Assembly: GCA_946480675.1 (NCBI GenBank)
Contig: CAMLKS010000155.1
Span: forward strand, 1-6,198
Length of the DNA: 6,198 bases
Direction of reading: 5' to 3'
DNA from: an uncultured Bacteroidota bacterium
GTDB lineage: Bacteria > Bacteroidota > Bacteroidia > Chitinophagales > Chitinophagaceae
The notes beneath the pieces are model-generated. The model was not told the DNA's origin. It saw only the letters and a list, made by a program, of their open reading frames with translations, and searched no databases. A program made the position numbers and the translations under genes. Shown here in pieces: positions 1 to 5,976 of this stretch (position 1 is its first letter; the number at the start of each line of letters is the position of its first letter).

Positions 1-2796
1 TGGGTCAATCGAATTTTGTTTATCAAACTGCTCGAAGGCCAGCTTATCAGCTACAATCGGGGCAATCAGGAATACAGGTTTCTCAATTCACAAACCATTC
101 ACGACTTTGACGAACTATATCGCTTATTCCACCAGGTATTAGCAAGAAAAACAGATGAACGTGCTGCAGCTATCAAAGACAAATATAAAAATGTTCCGTA
201 CCTCAATAGCTCGCTCTTCGAGATCAGTGAATTGGAAGAACAAACCATCAGGATAAATGCACTGGATAATAATGCCGACCTCGATGTAATGCCTAATAGT
301 GTACTTAAAGATCGCTTCAAATCGCGGCAATCTATTCGTACTATTGATTATATCTTTCAGTTTCTCGATGCGTACGATTTTGCCAGCGAAGGAAAAGAAG
401 ATATACAGGAAGACAGTAAAAGCCTTATCAATGCCTCTGTTCTCGGCAAGGTGTTTGAAAAGATAAACGGATACAAAGACGGTTCTATATACACGCCCGG
501 CTTCATTACAATGTATATGTGCCGTGAAGCTATCCGCAAATCCGTAGTGCAAAAGTTTAATGAACGTTACGCATGGAATTGTGAAACCATAAATGATGTG
601 CATAATGAGATAACAGACCGTACTGCTGCAAATGAGATTATAAACAATATCAGGATATGCGACCCTGCAGTTGGCAGTGGCCACTTTCTCGTGTCTGCGC
701 TCAATGAGCTTATAAGTATCAAAGCAGAGCTGGGCATATTGATGGATGAGAATGGCAAACGCATTAAAGACTACACCATCGAGATCATAAATGATGAACT
801 GGTGATGATAGACGAATATGGCGATCCCTTTATTTACAATCCTCACAACAAAGAAAGTCAGCGTATACAAAAAACACTCTTTCACGAAAAGCAAACCATT
901 ATAGAAAATTGCTTATTCGGTGTAGACATCAATTCCAACTCTGTAAAAATCTGCAGGCTACGCTTGTGGATAGAGCTATTAAAAAATGCGTATTACAAAG
1001 AAGAAACGAATTATACCGAACTGGAAACACTGCCCAATATTGATATTAATATTAAATGTGGCAATACGCTCATATCAAGATATGCGCTGGATGCCGATCT
1101 TGGCAAAGCCTTAAAGAACATAAACCATACGATTCCAGAATATCGAAGTGCTGTGGCCGACTTTAAGAATGAAACCGACCGTGATAAAAAACGCAGGCTA
1201 TTAGAATTGATAGATGGCATCAAACGCGATTTCCAAACCTATTTTAGCATTCACGATGAAAGGAGGGAAAAACTATCTAAAGCCCGCGGCGAACTGGTAA
1301 AGCTGCAAAGCGATACCTTGTTCGAAACTAAAAAAGCCGATGCAGAAAACAAGAAGAAAAAAGAAACCCTGCAAAAAAGAATAGCTAAGCTGGAGGCTGA
1401 AATTGAAGAAATAAAAAACAATATAAACTATCAAAATGCTTTTGAATGGCGTTTCGAATTTCCGGAGGTGTTAGATAACGAAGGCAATTTTGAGGGTTTT
1501 GATATTATAATAGGCAACCCGCCTTATATACAACTCCAAAAACTGGGCGAATATGCAGACGTATTACAGCAACAGGAATATAAAACCTTCATACGTACTG
1601 GTGATATTTACTGTTTATTTTATGAACTGAGTATTAGTTTATTGAAACCTAATGGCTTCTTAAGTTTTATAACTTCAAACAAATGGATGAGAGCGGCTTA
1701 TGGTCAAAATCTTAGATTTTTTTTTACAACTGCTTGCAATCCTTTAATCCTAATAGACTTTTCAGGATTTCAATTATTTGATTCTGCAACAGTCGATGTT
1801 AACATAATAACTATAAAAAAAGAAATCAATACAAACACTGTTAGTTGCTGCCTAATAAATAAAGAATTCCCTAAAAATGATATAGAAACATATGTAAGTT
1901 CCAATAGCGTTATTACATCTTTCAGTAGTGAGCCGTGGACGATATTAAACCCGATTGAATTAACAATTAAGCAAAAAATAAATAAAGTTGGTAAGCCATT
2001 AAAAGAATGGAATATTCGTATTTATCGTGGGGTATTAACAGGATATAATGATGCTTTCATTATAGATGGGAATAAAAGAAAAGAGTTGATAGAAGAAGAT
2101 CCAAAATCTGCCGAAATTATACACCCGATTCTTAGAGGTCGTGATGTAGGCCGATATGCATATCAATACAACGACATTTGGCTAATTTTTATACCATGGC
2201 ATTTTCCTCTACACAGTGATTCAACAATTACTGGGGCGTCGAATTTGGCTGAAAGCACGTTCAAACAGCAATATCCAGCTATTTACAACCATCTTCTTGA
2301 ACATAAAAAAGCACTGCTTGAAAGGAATAAAGCAGAAACAGGAATCAGGTATGAATGGTATGCAATGCAAAGGTGGGGAGCAAATTATTGGGAGGATTTT
2401 TTTAGACAGAAAATCGTGTGGAAAAGAGTCGGCTCTATTTTACGTTTTTGTTTTGACGATGAAGGAGTGTTTGTATTAGATAGCACTTGTTTTGCTGTTG
2501 GAGAAGATTTGAAATATATTTTGGCAATCTTAAACTCTAGAATGGGACATTATCTTTTGAAAGATGCACCCAAAACAGGTACAGGTGATTTATTAATTAG
2601 CGTTCAAGCTATAGAGCCATTGCTTATACCGGTAGCTAAGAATGATAAAAAACAACAAATAACTGAAATGGCAAATGAGTTGTTAAAGAGGATGCCCAAT
2701 AAAGATATAGATGAAAAATTAAATGCTATTATCTATGAGCTATATGATTTAGAAAGAGATGAAATCAACTATTTAGAGTTATTATCTGATATTTAA
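1..2796 (+). CDS. Eco57I-like type IIG restriction-modification enzyme (5'-truncated)
   Basis: The frame is open from base 1, and its first codons read W-V-N-R-I-L-F-I-K-L-L-E, a conserved internal stretch of this family. The gene therefore starts outside the window, and the TTG at 16 is not a real start. Counting from codon 1, visible parts are an N6-adenine methyltransferase core with YTPG near 164 (motif X region), DPAVGSGHF at 221 (motif I, SAM binding) and NPPY at 506 (motif IV, catalytic). A Lys/Glu-rich coiled coil lies at about 390-476 between motifs I and IV. The C-terminal recognition region begins near TGYNDAF (680) and contains IIHPILRGRD and EDFFRQKIVW. In type IIG enzymes one polypeptide methylates and cleaves, with a nuclease domain usually at the N terminus; that part would be off the window, so nuclease activity is inferred. 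The 931 visible residues suggest a full protein well over 1,000. Its 3' end overlaps the opposite-strand cassette by 15 bp. Confidence 0.93.
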   Translation, partial: WVNRILFIKLLEGQLISYNRGNQEYRFLNSQTIHDFDELYRLFHQVLARKTDERAAAIKDKYKNVPYLNSSLFEISELEEQTIRINALDNNADLDVMPNSVLKDRFKSRQSIRTIDYIFQFLDAYDFASEGKEDIQEDSKSLINASVLGKVFEKINGYKDGSIYTPGFITMYMCREAIRKSVVQKFNERYAWNCETINDVHNEITDRTAANEIINNIRICDPAVGSGHFLVSALNELISIKAELGILMDENGKRIKDYTIEIINDELVMIDEYGDPFIYNPHNKESQRIQKTLFHEKQTIIENCLFGVDINSNSVKICRLRLWIELLKNAYYKEETNYTELETLPNIDINIKCGNTLISRYALDADLGKALKNINHTIPEYRSAVADFKNETDRDKKRRLLELIDGIKRDFQTYFSIHDERREKLSKARGELVKLQSDTLFETKKADAENKKKKETLQKRIAKLEAEIEEIKNNINYQNAFEWRFEFPEVLDNEGNFEGFDIIIGNPPYIQLQKLGEYADVLQQQEYKTFIRTGDIYCLFYELSISLLKPNGFLSFITSNKWMRAAYGQNLRFFFTTACNPLILIDFSGFQLFDSATVDVNIITIKKEINTNTVSCCLINKEFPKNDIETYVSSNSVITSFSSEPWTILNPIELTIKQKINKVGKPLKEWNIRIYRGVLTGYNDAFIIDGNKRKELIEEDPKSAEIIHPILRGRDVGRYAYQYNDIWLIFIPWHFPLHSDSTITGASNLAESTFKQQYPAIYNHLLEHKKALLERNKAETGIRYEWYAMQRWGANYWEDFFRQKIVWKRVGSILRFCFDDEGVFVLDSTCFAVGEDLKYILAILNSRMGHYLLKDAPKTGTGDLLISVQAIEPLLIPVAKNDKKQQITEMANELLKRMPNKDIDEKLNAIIYELYDLERDEINYLELLSDI
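1717..1725 (+). repeat. T9 homopolymer inside the methyltransferase gene
   Basis: Nine T residues encode exactly F-F-F (573-575), after the NPPY motif. Runs of this length can slip during replication; a one-base change would truncate the enzyme before its recognition region. The run itself is seen; slippage is inferred. Confidence 0.6.
2109..2130 (+). repeat. Outer inverted repeat, left copy (22 bp)
   Basis: Perfect 22-bp match to the reverse complement of 3451-3472. It encodes AEIIHPI (residues 704-710), the start of the conserved AEIIHPILRGRD block before the recognition region. Codons just downstream differ between the arms even where the residues RGRDV are the same, so nucleotide identity exceeds what protein conservation needs. 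It has a weak dyad: outer CG pairs around a central TATA. Confidence 0.9.
2392..2421 (+). repeat. Inner inverted repeat, left copy (30 bp)
   Basis: Perfect 30-bp match to the reverse complement of 3208-3237. It is exactly ten codons, EDFFRQKIVW (residues 798-807), in register in both arms. The flanking bases 2391 and 2422 already mismatch. It includes a T7 run and ends in AATCGTGTGG. Confidence 0.93.
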
Positions 2797-3492
2797 AGTT
2801 ATCTCATTTATTCTAAGATGAACGGCATTTTTAATAAAATCTATTTCTTCATTAGTAAATTCGAAAAGACTAAAAACTAGCTCATTTATTTCTGCTTCAG
2901 TGTCTTTGATGTTTTCGGATATCTTGGCGGCTAATTGCTCCAATCTGGATATTATCATGTCACTACCTACAGGTATTGGCATTAGCTCTATGAACTGTTG
3001 GCGCATTTGCATACCACCATTATCCAAGATTGCAATGTTGTTAAAGAAGTAATAAGCGGCAAACTCTGAGTTTAATATTGCTTGTAAATACAAAAGATTT
3101 TCACCCACAAAAAAACACAAGCTGTCCAATATAAAAGTGTCACTTGGTACTAATGCAAAACGAGGGAATGCAGATAAATCAGTTTTTGATATTCGCATTA
3201 GTCTCGCCCACACGATTTTCTGTCTAAAAAAATCCTCGATATAAGCACAGTTACGTAGATTATATGGCGTAATTCCCTTGTCATCTCTTTTTTTCAATTG
3301 TAATATGAACTGATCTAGATGTTTCCTAATTGCTGGGTATCTATTGATATCAATTGGTGGTTGACCGTTCCCTCTATTACCATTATGCACATTAATCAAC
3401 CATAAATCATTGTATATATATTTATATCGTTGAACGTCCCTGCCACGTAAAATCGGGTGTATAATTTCGGCATTATCTGTACATTTCTTTTT
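2782..3492 (-). CDS. Silent alternative target-recognition cassette of the type IIG enzyme
   Basis: This is an open frame of 237 codons including the stop. It encodes only the C-terminal specificity region of an Eco57I-like enzyme, with no methyltransferase motifs. Homology to the gene at 1-2796 starts exactly at 3472 (AEIIHPILRGRDV) and continues through NDLWLI, a YPAI-containing segment, EDFFRQKIVW and an ILDS-CFFVGE block to the stop. From the outer repeat to the stop it encodes 229 residues, against 228 in the expressed gene. There is no ATG in frame; a TTG at 3399 would cut off the first conserved block. No promoter is evident. I read it as a storage cassette expressed only after inversion fuses it to the upstream methyltransferase part. 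A decayed duplicate is the alternative, but there are no frameshifts or stops, and the identical inverted blocks argue for use. Confidence 0.85.
   Translation of the reverse strand, partial: KKKCTDNAEIIHPILRGRDVQRYKYIYNDLWLINVHNGNRGNGQPPIDINRYPAIRKHLDQFILQLKKRDDKGITPYNLRNCAYIEDFFRQKIVWARLMRISKTDLSAFPRFALVPSDTFILDSLCFFVGENLLYLQAILNSEFAAYYFFNNIAILDNGGMQMRQQFIELMPIPVGSDMIISRLEQLAAKISENIKDTEAEINELVFSLFEFTNEEIDFIKNAVHLRINEITLNIR
3208..3237 (-). repeat. Inner inverted repeat, right copy (30 bp)
   Basis: Perfect reverse complement of 2392-2421, encoding the same ten residues in the silent cassette. Recombination here would exchange the last 134 residues of the expressed enzyme (counted from the repeat) for the cassette's 151. 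Confidence 0.93.
3451..3472 (-). repeat. Outer inverted repeat, right copy (22 bp)
   Basis: Perfect reverse complement of 2109-2130. It is in the silent cassette's frame at its homology boundary and lies 35 bp upstream of the recombinase ATG. Read on the plus strand it contains TATAAT (3460-3465), so it might also contribute to a promoter for the recombinase; that is speculative. Confidence 0.9.
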
Positions 3493-3507
3493 TTAACTAA
3501 CCTACGC

Positions 3508-4110
3508 ATGATTTACGGATATATTCGAGTAAGTACAGACAAGCAAACTGTAGAAAACCAGCGCTATGAGATCAACCAGTTTTGTGAACGTCAGGAAATA
3601 ATTGTTGATCGGTGGATTGAAGAAACCATATCCGGCACAAAAGATATTGAAGACCGGAAGCTTGGAAAGCTGCTAAAGAAAATGAAAAAAGAAGATGTTC
3701 TTATATGCAGTGAATTATCCCGCTTAGGTAGAAACCTGCTAATGATCATGAGCATTTTAAACCTGTGCATGAAGAAAGAGATACAGGTCTGGACAATAAA
3801 AGACAACTACCGGCTTGGAAGCGATATTAACTCTAAAGTATTGGCTTTCGCATTTGGTCTTTCCGCAGAAATTGAACGTAATCTGATATCTCAAAGAACC
3901 AAAGAAGCTTTAGCGCGTAAACGCGCAGAAGGTGTTATTCTTGGAAGGCCGAAGGGTAGAAAATCGTCGTATACCAAGCTAACAGGGCAGGAAAAAGAAA
4001 TCAAGAAATTACTGGACAAAAAAGTATCCTATAGCGCTATTGCACGTATTCTAGGCGTTCATAGACTTACAGTTTCTACATTTGCAAAAGCCAATATAAT
4101 AAATAATTAA
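3508..4110 (+). CDS. Mpi-like small serine recombinase (DNA invertase)
   Basis: A 200-residue protein of the usual length for the resolvase/invertase family. The N terminus MIYGYIRVSTDKQ carries the nucleophile Ser9 with Arg7. SELSRLGRN (68-76) carries the conserved active-site arginines. The long helix region is about 104-135 (KVLAFAFGLSAEIERNLISQ), followed by GRPKGR (146-151) and a helix-turn-helix at about 173-195 (SYSAIARILGVHRLTVS) for site binding. From memory the sequence closely resembles the master invertase Mpi of Bacteroides fragilis, which flips many promoters. I chose ATG 3508 because it aligns with the family start; an in-frame GTG at 3457 would add 17 non-homologous residues and begin inside the outer repeat. 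No Shine-Dalgarno is visible, normal for Bacteroidota. Its position suggests it inverts the adjacent recognition cassettes; it might also act on distant sites. Confidence 0.93.
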   Translation: MIYGYIRVSTDKQTVENQRYEINQFCERQEIIVDRWIEETISGTKDIEDRKLGKLLKKMKKEDVLICSELSRLGRNLLMIMSILNLCMKKEIQVWTIKDNYRLGSDINSKVLAFAFGLSAEIERNLISQRTKEALARKRAEGVILGRPKGRKSSYTKLTGQEKEIKKLLDKKVSYSAIARILGVHRLTVSTFAKANIINN

Positions 4111-4201
4111 CGTATATTTGCTATAATCAGGTAGCCCCGCCTGCCCACCCTAAAACCCATAAAAAATGAACCGCAGCCATCCACCTGCCTACACACCTCC
4201 G

Positions 4202-4228
4202 TACAACAAAAAAGCCCCCTTCAGGGGG
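4202..4228. repeat. Hairpin repeat unit 1 (TTCA-loop GC hairpin)
   Basis: Starts TACAACAAAAAAG and then forms CCCCC-TTCA-GGGGG (stem 4215-4219 with 4224-4228), extendable by G-U and A-T pairs to 4212/4231. It is nearly the same as the unit at 4248-4272. Read leftward, the stem is followed by C and a run of six T, so it looks like a minus-strand intrinsic terminator; no minus-strand gene ends directly upstream of it. Confidence 0.65.
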
Positions 4229-4247
4229 TTTGGGGGCACCCCTTCCA

Positions 4248-4272
4248 TACAACAAAAAGCCCCTTCAGGGGC
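4248..4272. repeat. Hairpin repeat unit 2 (TTCA-loop GC hairpin)
   Basis: Starts TACAACAAAAA and then forms GCCCC-TTCA-GGGGC (4259-4263 with 4268-4272). The leftward strand reads into five T. It shares leader, loop and stem with unit 1 at a 46-bp offset, so the two are imperfect direct repeats, possibly copies of an intergenic repeat family or tandem terminators. Confidence 0.65.
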
Positions 4273-4440
4273 GTTGGTGGCAGTCACCCACCTGGGCTTG
4301 GGCCCCAACTGTTCCACCCCATTCCCGAAACAAACAGAAACAAAAATCCCCTTCACCCCTCCCCGCAATACCGGAACAATCCGAAACAATTTTTACACAC
4401 AACCCACTGGTTATCAACCACCATCACATTTTGTTTCACC

Positions 4441-4460
4441 CAAAAACTATCAAAAACTAT
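4441..4460 (+). repeat. Two tandem copies of CAAAAACTAT
   Basis: An exact 10-bp unit occurs twice in succession, followed by CAACACATAC. It is too short to assign a role. Confidence 0.5.
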
Positions 4461-4652
4461 CAACACATACACCCATTCGCCATATGTTTCCACCCACCAT
4501 CCGCAAAAAAACCCGAAACAACCGGAAACAAAATGGCCGGGCCATAACAGCGCAGCCCTTTGGTCAATCCATAAAAGGCGTTCGTCAACCCTATGCCCCG
4601 CCTACCAAACACTATGTGGCCCATGCTTGTCTTCCCTATCAAAGAAAAAAGG

Positions 4653-4781
4653 ATGAAAACACATATGGATCAACACCTGCCGCCACCGCACCGTAGCAAG
4701 GCCACCATCACACGCGGCATCACGCTGGGCATATGCCTGCTATACTATATAGCCGTGCTGATAGCCTGCATCATCAACTAA
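4653..4781 (+). CDS. Possible 42-residue single-pass membrane peptide
   Basis: An ATG after a purine-rich run (AAAGAAAAAAGG) opens a 42-codon frame. It has a polar, Pro/His-rich N-terminal half (MKTHMDQHLPPPHRSK) and a hydrophobic C-terminal segment (ITLGICLLYYIAVLIACII, about 23-41) that would span a membrane. A forward intrinsic terminator begins 53 bp after the stop, consistent with a short transcription unit. I do not recognise it, and a frame this short can arise by chance. The frame is also open upstream to 4593, but the upstream codons look no more like a gene. Confidence 0.3.
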   Translation: MKTHMDQHLPPPHRSKATITRGITLGICLLYYIAVLIACIIN

Positions 4782-4806
4782 AAAATGGCTTAACGATAAC
4801 AGATAT

Positions 4807-4831
4807 ACCTTATGTGCTCATCGTATAAGGT
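4807..4831 (+). other. Hairpin preceding the forward terminator
   Basis: ACCTTAT (4807-4813) pairs perfectly with ATAAGGT (4825-4831) around an 11-base loop, three bases before the terminator stem. This could be the end of a small RNA or simply an extended terminator. Confidence 0.4.
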
Positions 4832-4834
4832 TGC

Positions 4835-4863
4835 TGCCCGGTTGCTCTCAGCCGGGCATTTTT
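4835..4863 (+). terminator. Rho-independent terminator, rightward
   Basis: TGCCCGGTT (4835-4843) pairs with AGCCGGGCA (4850-4858), nine pairs including one G-U, around the loop GCTCTC, followed by TTTTT. It would end a transcript covering 4653-4781 or one coming from the recombinase. Confidence 0.75.
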
Positions 4864-4888
4864 ATGCCTGTGCTTATATATGTGCAAT

Positions 4889-4919
4889 AAAAAAAAGGCC
4901 CTATAAGTAGGGCCCTTTT
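4889..4919 (-). terminator. Bidirectional terminator after the T9SS-sorted protein gene
   Basis: GGCCCTA (4897-4903) and TAGGGCC (4908-4914) form a 7-bp stem with loop TAAG. Leftward it is followed by eight T (the complement of A 4889-4896), and rightward by CTTTT. It lies about 80 bp past the stop of the leftward gene at 4999, so it most likely ends that transcript and may also block rightward read-through. Confidence 0.8.
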
Positions 4920-4998
4920 AGCTGTGCTGCCACGCACCAAACCTAATGAAAAGCGTTGCGTATGTTATATGCCGCCTATACCGGCATTTTAGTTGTTA

Positions 4999-5874
4999 TT
5001 AGTTTGTAATCACCAGCTTTTGCCTGGTGGTGATGTTGCCATCTGTCACCATTACCATATACAGCCCCGCCTGCAGCTGATGCTGCACCTGCCTGCCAGC
5101 TGCCTTTTGTGTGTGTACGGTTTTGCCCGTTACATCTGTTATATACACCATCGCCTTATCCATCTGCATACCTGCGGGCAGGTTGGCTATGGTAAATGCA
5201 CCGTTGGTAGGGTTGGGGTGTATAGAGATGGCCTGTGCTGCTTCTACATCATCTATACCCGTAGCCTTGGCCGTGCCGTACTTGTAATCAAAGTCGAAAT
5301 ACATAGTAGCCGTATCGCCCGATTTGTAGCCGGAAGGCAGGTTCTTCACCGCCGTTATCTTAATAGCCGCATACATATTGGTACCCCTCACCCGCGATAT
5401 ATATACATCGCCAACAGCAGGGCCATTCACCGTATTGGGGCCTAAAAGCGGGTGCGCATTCTTTATCGTTTCCACATCTGTAACGGTAGCATAGTTGAAG
5501 CCTGCGGGGGCTTTCGCAAAGGTTGTTTTACCATTGCCCATTATATCGCCCGCCCATATAGTGCTGGTAGCCGATGTGAAGCCGAAGGGTGTGTTTTTAC
5601 CGAAAGGGCCGCCATGCTCTACCATATCAATGTTCTCTACCTCTGCTGCACTCCACTTACCCATATTGGCAGGGTTGAAGCTGCCATGGTGCTGGTGCTT
5701 TACAAAATCGTAGCCACACATGGCCCCGTTGGCACCCACACCAAAGGGCTTGCCCCCATTGATAGATGAACTGTGATGCTCGTAAATGCGAATGCCTTTC
5801 TTTTCGGTAACCGCCTGTGCAAATGTTGCTAATGGTGCTAAAGTAACTAGTAGTGTAAATTTTAAACGATTCAT
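4999..5874 (-). CDS. Secreted protein of unknown function with T9SS type A sorting domain
   Basis: 291 residues from ATG 5874. This start puts a signal peptide at the very N terminus (MNRLKFTLLVTLAPLATFA, probable cleavage near residues 19-21); the longer frame from 5946 would bury it behind 24 residues. The C-terminal 80 or so residues are a Por/type IX sorting domain: the HPNPTNG hallmark at 219-225, a YITDVTGK strand at 244-251, and the ending RQKLVITN. Such proteins cross the inner membrane by Sec and are then released or anchored at the surface by T9SS. The middle (about 27-200) is rich in Gly, His and aromatics, has a single Cys (53), and contains GDVYISRVRG and MYFDFDYKYG strands; I recognise no enzyme family or catalytic signature. 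A 102-bp gap separates it from the LytTR gene upstream, so it may be co-transcribed or separately expressed. No Bacteroidota-type promoter is clear in that gap. Confidence 0.85.
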   Translation of the reverse strand: MNRLKFTLLVTLAPLATFAQAVTEKKGIRIYEHHSSSINGGKPFGVGANGAMCGYDFVKHQHHGSFNPANMGKWSAAEVENIDMVEHGGPFGKNTPFGFTSATSTIWAGDIMGNGKTTFAKAPAGFNYATVTDVETIKNAHPLLGPNTVNGPAVGDVYISRVRGTNMYAAIKITAVKNLPSGYKSGDTATMYFDFDYKYGTAKATGIDDVEAAQAISIHPNPTNGAFTIANLPAGMQMDKAMVYITDVTGKTVHTQKAAGRQVQHQLQAGLYMVMVTDGNITTRQKLVITN

Positions 5875-5976
5875 AATTTTTTGCTTTGCTACAGGAGACC
5901 GCAGGGCTTTGTTTTGTGTTGGGTTATGTATTTTTTCTATTGACAAAAGGTTATCAGCTACTGACGAATGGATGCA

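Larger units (their letters stand above)
2109..3472. other. Predicted invertible specificity region (outer segment, 1364 bp)
   Basis: The segment is bounded by the 22-bp inverted pair and contains the 30-bp pair inside it (inner segment 2392-3237, 846 bp). Both pairs keep frame with both coding strands, so inversion at either one gives an uninterrupted enzyme gene with a new C terminus. Homology between the two arms ends at the outer repeat: the bases at 2108 and 3473 differ, and the sequence beyond is unrelated. A serine recombinase gene abuts the right edge. Inversion itself is inferred; the geometry is seen directly. Confidence 0.82.
4111..4652. other. Non-coding stretch with hairpins and short A/C-rich repeats
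   Basis: I see no convincing gene here. The first 90 bp lack a strong terminator for the recombinase. Then come two related GC hairpins (4202-4272) and a C- and A-rich stretch. The motif CCGAAACAA occurs at 4325, 4381 and 4513, with variants CCGGAACAA at 4371 and CCGGAAACAA at 4522. A 10-bp tandem repeat lies at 4441-4460. Open frames crossing it (such as 4166-4696) are rich in Pro, Thr and Asn, run through the hairpins and match no family I know. Confidence 0.6.

Noticed and set aside
16..18. TTG as the start of the methyltransferase gene
   Set aside because: The frame is open to base 1, and the codons before the TTG match the conserved internal V-N-R-I-L-F-I-K-L-L-E stretch, so the gene is truncated by the window edge.
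139..894. 251-codon open frame on the minus strand
   Set aside because: It lies wholly antisense to the clearly conserved methyltransferase, has no recognisable domain, and is rich in Cys, Phe and Ile as expected of a shadow frame.
2109..3472. Insertion sequence or transposon ending in inverted repeats
   Set aside because: The repeats are in-frame coding sequence in both arms, there is no transposase between them and no flanking target duplication; an invertible cassette explains the data better.
3457..3507. GTG-initiated longer form of the recombinase
   Set aside because: The added residues do not fit the family, and the start lies inside the inverted repeat; ATG 3508 gives the canonical N terminus.
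4400..4470. DnaA-box-like TTATCAAC and TATCAACAC strings suggesting an origin
   Set aside because: They do not match TTATCCACA well, are few, and no replication genes or AT-rich unwinding element lie nearby.
4166..4696. 176-codon Pro/Thr/Asn-rich open frame
   Set aside because: It runs through both GC hairpins, has low-complexity composition, no domain or signal, and competing frames of similar quality; it is probably spurious.
4993..5445. 150-codon plus-strand frame opposite the secreted protein gene
   Set aside because: It is antisense to a gene with a signal peptide and a T9SS sorting domain and has no coherent features; a shadow.
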